Positions 53,557-63,624 of a stretch of DNA of 64,000 nt are shown here, one piece after another. A program made the translations under genes and the position numbers. Under the pieces are notes generated by a model that was given only the letters and a program-made list of their open reading frames with translations, did not search any database and was not told where the DNA came from. Each line of letters starts with the position of its first letter. Within the stretch, counting starts at the first letter, position 1. The DNA lies in the NCBI GenBank assembly GCA_037127315.1, contig JBBBDQ010001270.1, positions 4,303,501-4,367,500 of the forward strand, given 5' to 3'. The stretch is from Ascarosepion bandense (taxonomy: Eukaryota; Mollusca; Cephalopoda; Sepiida; Sepiidae).

Positions 53557-53750
53557 GCCAAAATTTGGTGTGAGGGGGCTTGGCCCCTTTTGCCCCAACC
53601 ATGATCACCTATGTTCTGAAGGGGCACAGTAAATAGAAAAAGGTTTGATTCCTATTGAGCGACACAAGTTTCTTTAGTAGAACTTCACAATCTAGGCCAG
53701 TTGATTTTTCCCTGTTTAAGAGAATAAAAAAAACAAATCTTAACATGTGT
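53557..53750 (+). repeat. Dispersed repeat, copy 2 of 2
   Basis: Counterpart of 51039-51250 (GGGGCTTGGCCCCTTTTGCC, TGATCACCTATGTTCTGAAG). The LINE-B terminus is within it. Confidence 0.7.
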
Positions 53751-53931
53751 CCTACTAAAAATCTCTACTTAAATATCTTAAGCTCACTACAGCAATGAGA
53801 TGCTACAAAGGTTATCAGTCCAAGTAGAAGAATTAGATTGGAAATAGGCCTCCAGTTCTGGCCTTCAATTGAATTATGTGTTGTCCTGAAATAAAGAATA
53901 CCATAATATATAATATGTTTGTATAGATACA

Positions 53932-53960
53932 TCTAAACTTATTTATAAATGGTACTTTGT

Positions 53961-54003
<43 letters not shown>

Positions 54004-54714
54004 TGTTACCTATAGATTCCGAAACGGTTGAACCGATTTTCTTGAAAATTTACACAGTTGTACTATAAGCGTTTGCGAGTGTTCTTACCTAGGTTTTGTG
54101 TCAAGGTACCCCTGATAAATATCGAAAATTGATAATCGAAAACATCAAGGTTATAGAAGGAGTGGTCCGATTTTAATCAAATTTGATACACTCATAGACA
54201 AAGACATAAGAAATGATATTCAGAAGTTTCAAGGTTGCAGTTCTTACAATAGTGCAGAAAATTGATAACATATATATAAAAGGCAAGATGTTTGTGTGTG
54301 TGTCTGTTTATCTGTCTGTATGTCCTTTATACAAATACACAATTTTTATCCGATTCTCACCAAACTTCACACAAATATTCTTTAGGCTTCTGGTCAGGTC
54401 ATGGGCAACTTATTTTTTCCAATTGCTCCCCAATATTGGAACTCGATACCCAGATATCCAATCAGGTCTGATCAGGATTTCAGCCCTTTTACCGTGGTTC
54501 TTGCTGCAGAATCTGCTCTAATTTGGTAAAATTATAGTTTTCAGACTTATTAGTAGATCTTCTCAGACGACTCATTTTCCCCAATATTGGAAATCGATAC
54601 CCCTGATATTGCTTTTTAGTCTTTCTTGCCAACCTCCAAAGAGTCTGAGCTCCAGGACCATGGATTAGTTTTAAAGCTTTCATTACACCCGAGCAACACC
54701 GGGCTATACTGCTA

Positions 54715-54715
<1 letters not shown>
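53932..54715 (+). mobile_element. Non-autonomous Helitron, copy D, full length
   Basis: A then TCTAAACTTATTTATAAATG at 53932, and CACCCGAGCAACACCGGGC...CTAG ending at 54715 before T. The interior has an expanded (TG)n at about 53965-54002, the CGATTTTCTTGAAAATTTAC block and a second GT-rich stretch near 54290. It is 784 bp and encodes no Rep/helicase. Confidence 0.93.

Positions 54716-54761
<46 letters not shown>
54716..54761. repeat. (TA)n microsatellite at the Helitron 3' end
   Basis: About 22 TA units starting at the T that follows CTAG. The same TA context follows copy A. Confidence 0.95.
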
Positions 54762-54762
<1 letters not shown>

Positions 54763-55180
54763 GCATGAGGCCTAGTGGTTAGAATATCAGCATTCCAGCC
54801 ATGAGATTTTATCAAAGAAGGTGATATTTGGTTTTATCCGTCTGCTGAGATGGTCCCAGTATGTGGCATTGTTGAGAAGTTCCTGAAAACCATACTGTGG
54901 CTTTACCCGCAAACTATCTGAATGATATTGGGTGGATAAAACTGTTCAGAAACCATTGAGGATTGTGCAAGTTTGGGATTACGAGCCATTGTGACTGAGA
55001 TTGTTGTAATGCTGACCACTTCAAATGATTGGCACTCTCCCAGAAACAATAATGAAACTTTGATCAGCATAGTTGCAGTATAAACCACAAATTGGAATTG
55101 GTTCTGTAGATGTCGAAGAAATGTGCCTAAACAGTGATTGGCTAGCAGATGCATTTTCTCAGAAACAACCAGCCAGCCAT
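54762..55180. other. Unassigned, tRNA-like head at its start
   Basis: GAGGCCTAGTGGTTAGAATA (A-box-like) opens the stretch, but no clear B-box follows. The remainder, including the 83-codon minus frame at 54903-55151, is not identified. Confidence 0.35.
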
Positions 55181-55609
55181 TATTGTTTTATTTATATATA
55201 TATATAAAAGGACTTGTAGCCATAGAAACAAACAATAGCTTTAAACAAACAGGATGTCATAATTTTTTAATTTGTACTTATCGACCTTAGATATCTTTCG
55301 GGCAACACCTATTCATAAAACATTCATTGGCTCTTTTAATTAAAGGGACACAAAAACAAATAAAAACAACAATAGAAGGAAAGTTGAAGCTTGTTTAAAA
55401 TTAAATTTATTCAATGAATTAAAATGTGAGGTGGGTGTCAATCACAGCTCCAAAAGAGTTAATAAATTTGGAAAAAAGGTAACTCATATTTCCTCTAAGA
55501 GTCTCAATGATCTTATGAAATGGTCCTTTTGCCTGCACAGACTAGGACGATGTAATTTTAAATAAATAGCCTGGAGAACTCGCAAATGACAGATTTTTCA
55601 ACTGTCAGG

Positions 55610-56470
55610 TTACGTGATGTTCTTGGGACCAATTTGGTGTTCCCTTCTTTCATTAAAAATGGTCTTTCCCACTTTCAAAATAGTTCTATAGTATATCCTT
55701 CTTAAGAACCACATTTCTGTTGCTTCAAGTCTTTCCTTAATCTTTGAGGGGATTGTCCAGCATTCACTGTTATATAGGAGGACAGATATCACATAATAGT
55801 CCAGTACTTTTTTCTTTGTTTCTGTTGCTTTGAGTCTCTCCTTCCTCTTAAGGGAGATTGTCCAGCATTCACTGCCATATACGAGAACAGATATCACATA
55901 ACAGTCCAATACTCTTTTCTTTGTTTATGTTACTTTGAGTCTCACCTTCATCTTTGAGGAGATTGTCCAGCATTCGCTGCCTTATAGTAGGACAGATATT
56001 ACATAACAGTCCAGTACTTTTTTCTTTGTTTCTGTTGCTTTGAGTCTCTTCTTCATCTTTAAGGCAATCGCCCTGTACTTGCTGCCATATAGGAGGACAG
56101 ATATCCCATAACAGTTCAGTATTCTTTTCTTTGATTCTGCTGCTATGAGTCTCTCCTTCATCTTTGACGAGATTGTCCAGCATTTACTGCCATGTAGGAG
56201 AACAGATATCCCATAAAAATCCAGTATTCTTTTCTTTGTTTCTGTTGCTTTGAGTCTCTCCTTCATCTTTGAGGAGATCATCCTGTACTCACTGCCATAT
56301 AGAAGGACACATATCCCATAACAGTCCAGTACTCTTTTTTTTTGTTTCCAACATTTTCCTGTCTCTCAATACTCTACTCAGCTTCTGGAGTGGATTACAT
56401 GTTATTTTGGGGACCAATTTAGATTTCCCTCTTTTGCTAAGGATGGTCTTTCTCTCTTTCAAAATAGTTC
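55610..56470 (-). mobile_element. LINE-B tail remnant carrying an internal 105-bp tandem array
   Basis: The minus strand enters with KLSRVLRDRKM and ETKKKSTGLLWDMCPSIWQ (56380-56300). It then repeats one 35-residue segment about six times (see next entry), and leaves with EMWFLRRIYYRTILK to about 55610. It is a decayed LINE-B in which one piece has been amplified. Confidence 0.88.
55720..56345 (-). repeat. 105-bp (35-codon) tandem array derived from LINE-B coding sequence
   Basis: The landmark ACAGATATC recurs at 55782, 55887, 55992, 56097, 56202 and 56307 (last slightly changed), so the period is exactly 105 bp. Each unit encodes a version of ISSKMKERLKATETKKRILD plus FYGISVLLHGSKCWT. Units have since gained stops and small frameshifts, but the frame at 56281-55985 crosses nearly three of them. 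Confidence 0.93.
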
Positions 56471-56544
56471 TATAGTGTATAAGTTTAAATGTCAATGTGA
56501 TGCTGAATGTGTGGGATAGACCAATCAGAAAGTTAATTTGTTTA

Positions 56545-56629
56545 TACTTCTGAGATGAGGTAATATTTACATAATTTTCATTGTTTGGACCATTGTCCTC
56601 ATTTTTATTGCCATGTTTACAACATTTCC
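56545..56629 (-). mobile_element. SINE S2 3' portion, inverted, next to a plus copy
   Basis: CATTGTTTGGACCATTGTCC and TTATTGCCATGTTTACAACA; ends where the head of the plus copy starts. Confidence 0.75.
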
Positions 56630-56935
56630 TCATGGCCCAGTGGATATAGGCACTGTTTAGTTTTAGTGACTTGATTCAAAAAGTTGTGTGTTCAATACCA
56701 TGGCTACCAGCAGTGGTGAACAAATAATTTAGAGAGCTAAGTTAAAGGAAGACAACTACGTGGCTACCAGAAGTGGCATTGCACATGGAATGAAAGTGAT
56801 ATACCCTAGTAATCGAAATAAAAAGTTCCGTTCGAAATTCCTTGCACTGGAGCATACAACAGCCTGAAACATCTTAAACATGGCAATAAAGATGAGGACA
56901 ACAGTTCGAATAATGTAAATAATGTAAAAATTAAT
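56630..56935 (+). mobile_element. SINE S2, plus copy of the pair
   Basis: CATGGCCCAGTGGATATAGG, AGTTGTGTGTTCAATACC, GAGAGCTAAGTTAAAGGAAG, and the 3' domain GGCAATAAAGATGAGGACAA ending GTAAATAATGTAAA. Confidence 0.85.
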
Positions 56936-57164
56936 TATTTAAGAAAAAGAAAAAAATATTAAACAATATCCATTTTTTTATTATTATTATTATTATCACC
57001 ATCAAAAATACATTGATCTTTGTTGCTTGTATATTGTTTGCTATCTGCATATCTTCAGCTTCTATATACCGTGTCTGTTCTGGATATCAGGTTGATAACC
57101 TATAAAAAAAAATCAATTGATCAAGACCTTCTGAATTTGGATGATTATGGTTCTACTGAACTTT

Positions 57165-57362
57165 CTCTTTTTTTATTTACACTATTTACATTACTCTTGT
57201 TCCATGAGTCATGCCACTGTCTTAGTTGTCTCCTTTTTTAACTCAACTCTCGAACATTTTGTTCGCCACTGCTCTAATCAAGTATTGAACTCATAACACT
57301 TCGGTTCAAGTCACTGGATCTAACCAACCACTTTTATCCTCTGGACCATGTGTCCTTGAAGA
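57165..57362 (-). mobile_element. SINE S2, minus copy facing a plus copy
   Basis: CTTGTTCCATGAGTCATGCC, TTAACTCAACTCTCGAACAT, CAAGTATTGAACTCATAACA, and head GGACCATGTGTCCTTG. Its 3' domain is missing. Confidence 0.78.
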
Positions 57363-57431
57363 AATTAATTCTCAAGAACACATGGCCTAGTGAATAAACA
57401 TGTCGTTTAAATCCAGTGACTTTACCCAAAG
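57363..57431 (+). mobile_element. SINE S2 head, left part of a split copy
   Basis: ACACATGGCCTAGTGAATAA and AAATCCAGTGACTTTACCC. The copy is broken here by retroposon R and resumes at 57957. Confidence 0.85.
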
Positions 57432-57943
57432 TGGTCCTGGGCATGACGGTAAACGGCAACCAGCAGCAAGGCCTCTGATTGGGAGGTTGTGAGGAGCATG
57501 GAACCACCTCTTAATTGCTGTTGTTCCCAGATCCATCCTGACCCTGAAGTGGTAGCACCTGTTAGGGTCCCAGCTATGGGCAAATTTTAACCCCCAAAAT
57601 GGGGTCAAAACACTATGAAAGTATAAAAATAGACTTTTATGGAAATATATACATAAAAATATACTTTTATAGAAAAATAAACTTTTTTGAAGGAAAATTA
57701 TTTCCATAACACATTTTTTAAGGAAAAAATTATTCTCAGCAAAACATTTTTGAATACAAAACTAGAAGACATTTTCAGTTTTCTAAAATAAAAAATTAAC
57801 ACAAAAAATTTTAATTAAAATTCGACTAAATGAACCTACTCACTATAACCGAACATAAAAAAAAATACATTAAAACTCCACCTTTTTGGCATTAAATAAC
57901 CCACAGAGGTGTTGATATGCCATTAAACAAAACTCAAACTCAA
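57432..57943 (+). mobile_element. Retroposon R, complete, with target-site duplication
   Basis: Inserted in an S2 SINE. The 13-bp ACTTTACCCAAAG occurs at 57419-57431 and again at 57944-57956. Limits are TGGTCCTGGGCATGACGG and AACAAAACTCAAACTCAA. The first 80 bp (ACGGTAAACGGCAACCAGCA, GGGAGGTTGTGAGGAGC) look like a decayed tRNA head, followed by an AT-rich body with CATTTTTGAA-type internal repeats. No coding frame. Target duplication without inverted ends indicates LINE-driven retroposition. Confidence 0.92.
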
Positions 57944-57956
57944 ACTTTACCCAAAG

Positions 57957-58155
57957 AGTTGTGAGTTCAATAGCTGGCCACAAATAACTTGAAGAGTTGA
58001 GTTAAAGGAAGATAACTAAGATATCTGGAAGTAGCATGACTCATGGAAGGAGAACAATCTATCAGAGTGATCAAAATAAAGAGTTCAGTTTGAAATTCAT
58101 GTCACCTGAAGAAGTTCAGAGTGTACAACAGCCGAAATGTTGTAAATATGACTGA
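57957..58155 (+). mobile_element. SINE S2, right part of the split copy
   Basis: AGTTGTGAGTTCAATAGCTG, AGTTGAGTTAAAGGAAGATA and CCTGAAGAAGTTCAGAGTGT, then CAGCCGAAATGTTG. Sequence 58156-58900 is otherwise unassigned. Confidence 0.85.
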
Positions 58156-58904
58156 AGCTATAGGGAGATGGTTGATGTTTATTAATTTGGCCTTGTGTCA
58201 TACATAACAAAACTCCTTACAGCTTTCAAGTCTTATCCAGAATTATTAGGTTTTCATCAGAAAGTTGGGATTTGTGGAATAGTGGAAGAATAAAATATAT
58301 ACGTTTTTCATGTTTAAATAAAAATTTATTAAAAGAATGAATAACAAGAATAGGTAGCAGTTGACGTTCATTGAGAAACAAGTAATGAGTCAAGGGTATC
58401 AAGAGTTGAAGAAATGTTCGTAGTAGTAATTTGTTGGAAAGAATTTTTGTGCATGCATGTATGTATGTGCATTTGTTTGGTAGGAGTGCTTTTGGCTGAA
58501 GTAGAAGTAGAATGAATCAGCACACAAAAAAGAAGGAAAGAGAGGACAGTGTTCACATGACCTTATGTCTGGGTCATGGTTGAAGTTTTTCCAGTTACAT
58601 TTTAGGGTGTAGGGTTCTCTCATTCAACTGACTGACACTGATCAAGTAATTTATAGTCATCTAGATTTTTCACACTGGATCACTAAGTCCTTTTTAGTCT
58701 TGCAAATCACTTCCACTGGTCAGAAAATTAATTTAACATCTACTTGCAAAATCCGGTTTCAACTTTTTCTTTAAGCATGAGGTCACTCCTTTTTCTATGC
58801 TGCAAAACCAGGATTTCACACGTCATTGTGAATTTTTGTATAAGTGAAGAAGAAAGTTGATTTTAATTCTTAATTTCCTATCCACCACATGACAATAAAG
58901 ATGA

Positions 58905-58980
58905 AGACAATAGTCTGAAAAATGTAATTAATTACAGTATCTCATCTCAGAAATATATACAAACCTTTTGTAGATTTTAA
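58905..58980 (+). mobile_element. SINE S2 3' tip
   Basis: CATGACAATAAAGATGAAGA and GTATCTCATCTCAGAAATAT. Confidence 0.65.
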
Positions 58981-59164
58981 CAATGTTTTACCTTTTACTA
59001 TTTCACTCCAAGTAAGTGAATAAAGCCACAAAGATACTCAGTGTGAAACAATATATCATAAACAGAAATCATTATTAAGAGAGAACAATAAAAGAACAAA
59101 AATTAAAAAGATAGATGATAACGATTGTCATTATATTTAAATTTGTGAAAATCAAAGTTAACTG

Positions 59165-59284
59165 GAAAGCAAGAGGCTGGAAGAGCGTTCCACTAGCTAG
59201 AATTGCAAGAGAAGAAAAACTGTTAGCATAGAATTTTAAATCTCTCCATTTCAACTGTAAAAAGATGATCCCTACCTTCCACTC
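59165..59284 (-). mobile_element. LINE-A remnant, first part
   Basis: GGAAAGCAAGAGGCTGGAAG, GCGTTCCACTAGCTAG and AGAATTTTAAATCTC are an old minus-strand LINE-A tail. It is interrupted by two S1 SINEs and resumes at 59905. Confidence 0.65.
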
Positions 59285-59470
59285 TAGTTAGTCAGTTAAG
59301 TGCCATACGTGATACACGCTTTGGGCGATCATGTCTCGAAAGAGACATGACTGACTGGGGAGAAGATTATCTCGCAGTAGGTTGCCATTGCTTTCTGCAG
59401 TAGACTGGTTGCTGACCAAGGCTATAGAACCCAATCTATCCTGTTATTTGACTCATAGCTAGAAAGGGAA
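59285..59470 (-). mobile_element. SINE S1, 5'-truncated, nested in LINE-A
   Basis: AGTCAGTTAAGTGCCATACG, perfect hairpin TCATGTCTCGAAAGAGACATGA at 59329-59350, and a body to TGACTCATAGCTAG. The tRNA head is absent. Confidence 0.88.
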
Positions 59471-59498
59471 GATATGTATTATATTATTATATACTAAT

Positions 59499-59594
59499 AA
59501 GTGGGGGATCAGTTTATTACTTCATAATAATATATAACTGATCCCCCACTTTATGCCCAGTAGAGACCTTAATCATATGTTCAACTATTATATT
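59499..59594 (-). repeat. S1 3' extension with perfect 16-bp inverted repeat
   Basis: AAGTGGGGGATCAGTT (59499-59514) and its exact complement (59536-59551) with a 21-bp spacer. It runs on to TTCAACTATTATATTCAAT, touching the 3' end of the next S1 copy. The same unit is at 4236-4320 in the opposite orientation. Confidence 0.8.
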
Positions 59595-59898
59595 CAATCA
59601 GTCAGTTAAGTGCCATACGTGATACACACTTTGGGCGATCATGTCTCGAAAGAGACATGACTGACTGGGGAGAAGATTATCTCGCAGTAGGTTGCCATTG
59701 CTTTCTGCAGTAGACTGGTTGCCGACCAAGGCTATAGAACCCAATCTGTCCTGCTATTTAACCCATAACTGGAAGGATGAGACAGATTAATACCTTTCCC
59801 AAGGGTATTTGCGCGTAAGTGAATACAATGGATTCAACTGGAATTCGAACTCGGCTCCCCGGCTTCTCGTTCCAAGCCGATATCCACTGAACCACGAG
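59595..59898 (-). mobile_element. SINE S1, full length, nested in LINE-A
   Basis: CAGTCAGTTAAGTGCCATAC, hairpin TCATGTCTCGAAAGAGACATGA, GGTTGCCGACCAAGGCTATA, CTTTCCCAAGGGTATTTGCG, and the complete head with GGAATTCGAACTCGGC and ATCCACTGAACCAC. Confidence 0.93.
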
Positions 59899-59904
59899 TA
59901 CTGC

Positions 59905-60165
59905 ACTTTAATTTGTAAAGTTGATGTCACAAACAGGAAAGTTCATCAGAACAATTGCCCTGAAAATATTTATAAAAATGTGCAGGGAAGCTACATTATG
60001 GTGTTGGGGAAGTGACTGAAGCTTTGAGGCCAGGTCAGGACTGATAACATTGCAGATTCTTTTTTAGTATTTTATCAAGAATCTTTAACTGCACAGCAAA
60101 AGCACCAGATAAAGCATGTCAGCAATATTCAATGCATGGAAGCTGGAAAGAGGGATACCAGCTAC
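59905..60165 (-). mobile_element. LINE-A remnant, second part
   Basis: AGTTCATCAGAACAATTGCC, GGTGTTGGGGAAGTGACTGA and GCAGATTCTTTTTTAGTATT continue the LINE-A copy interrupted at 59284. Sequence 60166-60430 is AT-rich without features. Confidence 0.7.
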
Positions 60166-60437
60166 TAGACTTAAGAAACTTGTTTTTTTTTTTTAATTAC
60201 TTTAAGAGAAAGAGTTTATAACTTTCAACCAAGTGTAGTACTAATTAATCAAGCAATGAACAACAAATGTTTAAATTCTAATATAACCATCACCATAATT
60301 TCCATTATAGATGAGAACCGATACTACATTTTGATACTATCCTAATGAAGCAAAGTGTAACTCTAGTAGCATTGGCTAATCAGTCAATGAATACCAAATG
60401 TTTTCTTGTATTTAATTAAAAGGGTCATTCAATATTT

Positions 60438-61612
60438 TTTTTTTTTAATCATTTCACCCCGAGCAAGGCAGAAATGCCACTGATGAGCAGGGGGCTACAT
60501 AACTGTAAAAATATTAATTAGAAAAGAGTGAGGAGTTACAAACTAGTTAGAAACGAGCAATAGAAAGCTGAGAATGCAGGTGCAATGACAGATACATAGG
60601 CGGAGAGAAAGGGAAGGTTATACGGGGGTGGGGAGAGAGCTAGAGTCCAGTGGTTAGTAGATGAGTATTGACTTTGCATTTAAATTTCTGGAGATTGTAG
60701 CTGTCAGGAAAGCAAGAATATGGGAGCGAGTTCCACAGGCAGGAAGAGTGAGAGAAGGAGTAGAATTGTTGTCTGCATTTGGCTAACCTGACTGTGAATG
60801 GGTGGGACCCAGTTGCCAGTCTGGTTGCAGGAGTAAACACCTGTTGAGGAGGCACCAGTGACTTAAGTTCGTCTGAGCAGAAGCATGAAAGTATTTATAG
60901 AACAGACAAAGGAAGGCCACATTTCAACGGTGGGGAAGTGGCTGCAGTCGAGCCGCCAGATCAGTATCTATCACATTACAGACTCTCCTTTGGAGCCTGT
61001 CAGGAACACTGAGGAGAACGGCAGGGCCACCTGACCACAAATGGCAGCAGTACTTCATGCATGGACGGATGGTTGACTTGTATATATGCAGGATGGATTC
61101 AGGCGGAAAAAACATGCTGGATCGACATAGTGACCCAACCTTCTTAGCAGTAGATTTTGCTATGGATTCAATATAGTGGTTCCATTTGAGGTTTGAGGAG
61201 AGGGCAAGGCCGAGGAGGCGTAGTGTATTGCTCTCAGGGAGAATCGCTTGGTCCATGCTTATAGGAGGCAGGAGAGGTTGCCTGTAATAGTTGACAGACA
61301 ACAGCTTGGTCTTAGACGAATTGAAGTTGACAAGCCACTTCTTGCCCCAGTTTACCACAGAGCATAGATCAAGGTCAACAGCGAGATTATGTCTGTCCGC
61401 CATGACAGGTTTCTTACTGGTGTGGGAGTATATTGTAGTGTCATCTGTGTAGATGCCTACTTGGGACTTGATCTCATCTGGGAGGTCGTTGATGAAAATA
61501 AGGAAGAGCATCGGGCCCAGGATAGAGCCCTGTGGGACACCAGCATTTGTGCTGTAGGATGAAGAGGCACGCCCATTAAGGTGAATTTTTCGGTATAAGG
61601 ACTTCTAATACA
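60438..61612 (-). mobile_element. LINE-A: longest copy, reverse transcriptase palm and tail
   Basis: Poly(T) at 60438-60446 followed by AATCATTTCACCCCGAGCAA. The minus strand from 61612 reads GVPQGSILGPMLFLIFINDL, then YTDDTTIYSHTSKKP. The catalytic box is YTDD, a conservative variant of YADD with both aspartates kept. WGKKWLVNFNSSKTKLLSVN, ILHIYKSTIRPCMKYCCHLW and LQRRVCNVIDTDLAARLQPL follow. A stop and frameshift precede CLWNSLPYSCFPDSYNLQKF (60855-60640). The motif order is typical of Jockey/CR1-like LINEs. The fingers domain and endonuclease are missing. Confidence 0.93.
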
Positions 61613-61754
61613 AATAGAAGCTTACTTTTTTAATTTTTTTCCTTTTTCTTTACTGACAAGCCATAGGGTGAAACCTAGGTAGGTTGTTGGCTCTTGCTTA
61701 GATTTTTTTCTTTATATATATATATATATACATATAATATTGAAAGGAAAACTC

Positions 61755-61922
61755 AACACATATTTAGACGATTATAAATCAGGATTTATTTTGACAGCGT
61801 AAATTTACTTAAACTGTCTCTTTCAAACCATTGAAAAATAAAAAATGTTCTGAATAAAACAATGTAAGTAAATTTACACTGTCAAAATAAATCCTGATTT
61901 ATAACCGTCTAAACATTGTGTC
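61755..61922. mobile_element. 168-bp inverted-repeat element
   Basis: Arms of about 57 bp (TAGACGATTATAAATCAGGA, TTTTGACAGCGTAAATTTAC) repeated inverted at 61863-61922, with a 50-bp AT spacer. MITE-like; no target duplication confirmed. Confidence 0.8.
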
Positions 61923-62555
61923 GTTTTTAAGCTTCTATATATAATGATTTCTAATAGAAAAAATATTTCACTGCCTGACGAGGTGCTAATAAGACAGTAT
62001 CGAAACCCAACAGCTCTTGTGTTGCAATAAACTATGTTTTTATTATAAACTTCTAATAAAAATATGACTATATATATATATATATAAGCAGTAAGAATTA
62101 ATATACACATGCCCAACAGTCTCGGACATATCAATGATGAAGCAATTTTTAATAGTGCCTTAGAAATGCAAATCTTTTTCAGACTTTTGAAACATACATA
62201 TCTGCTCAGTTTTATATTCTAATGTGAACAGAGAAATTTTTAAATAATTGAGGGATTTTAATTTATTAATTTTAATTTATTAATTTTAATTTATTAATTT
62301 TAATTTATTGATGTGACAGATTTTATTATATAATTATTATTATTTTTATGAAGCACTATTCAACTTTTCTCGATTATCAACACACTTTCTGGCTGGGACA
62401 GTTAAAGCACTTCGATGGTTCTTCCTGCTGAAGAACTTAATAAGATTTCTGAAATATTCAAACAAAAACAAATCTTTCCGATAAATAAACAGAACATCAG
62501 TCAAATATTCTGTTTCAAGTAATGTTATATATCTATGTGTGTGTGTTTCTTGAAG

Positions 62556-62558
<3 letters not shown>

Positions 62559-62590
<32 letters not shown>
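62559..62590. repeat. (TA)n microsatellite
   Basis: TA run immediately before a LINE-A end. A four-fold TTTATTAATTTTAA tandem repeat is at about 62260-62310. Confidence 0.93.
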
Positions 62591-62594
<4 letters not shown>

Positions 62595-62595
<1 letters not shown>

Positions 62596-62852
62596 TTTAA
62601 TCATATCACCCCGAGCAAGGCGGTAACACCACTGATGTTATGGGGCTACATAAGAGTAAAAAGATTAGATAGAAGAGAGTGAAGAGAAAGACAAACCAGT
62701 TAGAAAGGAGCAAGAGAAGGATGGGAATACAGGTGTGATGACAGTTGCAAAGGTGGAGAGAAAGGAAAGGATATACAGGGCGGTGTAGAAAGAACTAGAG
62801 TCAAGGGGTTAAGAGATGAGTATTGACATTGCATTTAAATTCCTGGAGGTTG
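62595..62852 (-). mobile_element. LINE-A 3' end, truncated
   Basis: TTTTAATCATATCACCCCGA, GGGGCTACATAAGAGTAAAA, AAATTCCTGGAGGTTGTAA. It is bordered by TA runs on both sides (62559-62590, 62857-62896). Confidence 0.88.
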
Positions 62853-62854
62853 TA

Positions 62855-62856
<2 letters not shown>

Positions 62857-62896
<40 letters not shown>
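62857..62896. repeat. (TA)n microsatellite
   Basis: TA run at the broken end of LINE-A. The TGTGCTCAATATAG motif follows at about 62993-63006. Confidence 0.95.
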
Positions 62897-62899
<3 letters not shown>

Positions 62900-63024
62900 T
62901 TTAATTGTGATAGTATTTAGCTCTAAGGTTGTTGTTTTTCAGTGGTTATTACTGATAAAATGTATCATGGCTAGCAGGTTTCTTATCAAAATGTGCTCAA
63001 TATAGAAATGTAGATAGAGCATTG

Positions 63025-63130
63025 ATAAATCAAGACTTCATGAATATGAATATTGCAATAAAGATTATAACAGCAGTCCGAACAATGTAAATAATATAAA
63101 TACTGCCTCATATCAGAAGTATAGACAGAC
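63025..63130 (+). mobile_element. SINE S2 3' domain
   Basis: TGCAATAAAGATTATAACAG, CAGTCCGAACAATGTAAATA and CTGCCTCATATCAGAAGTAT. Confidence 0.75.
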
Positions 63131-63249
63131 ACACTTTTAATTTTAATCAGATTTTTTTTTTTTTTTCAAAAATTGTGTTTGCTCCTCCAGGGCCATTATT
63201 CCTCCCCACTATTGTGCCTTGTGTCATACTAAGCTAATCTGTGTAAACC

Positions 63250-63333
63250 TCGACCATTCTATGGAACCTGGAATATAATGATGCTTCAAAATCGACCATT
63301 CTATGGAAACTGGAATATAATGATGCTTCAAAA
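63250..63333. repeat. 42-bp tandem duplication
   Basis: TCGACCATTCTATGGAACCT...ATGATGCTTCAAAA occurs twice in a row with one base changed. Confidence 0.92.
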
Positions 63334-63451
63334 GCCCTACTAAGACTATTTACTCTTGTTGTAAGTTCATTAAGAAGTTCTTTCCAGATTGTAGTGATCT
63401 TTTCTTTCTGGACATTATGTTAGTATCATGAGTCTCATCGACTACTACTAT

Positions 63452-63565
63452 CAGTTAGTCAAGTGCCATAAGTGATACACGCTTTGGCGATCCTGTTTCA
63501 AAAAAGACATGACTGACTGAGCAGAAGATTTTTTCACAGTAGGTTGCCATTACTTTCTGCAGTAA
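63452..63565 (-). mobile_element. SINE S1, 3' third
   Basis: AGTCAAGTGCCATAAGTGAT, decayed hairpin TCCTGTTTCAAAAAAGACATGA and TAGGTTGCCATTACTTTCTG. It faces the next S1. Confidence 0.85.
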
Positions 63566-63624
63566 AGACTACTACTATAGTTGGTCAATAATCTGTTTTA
63601 TGACAATCTTTAATAATCTGTCTT

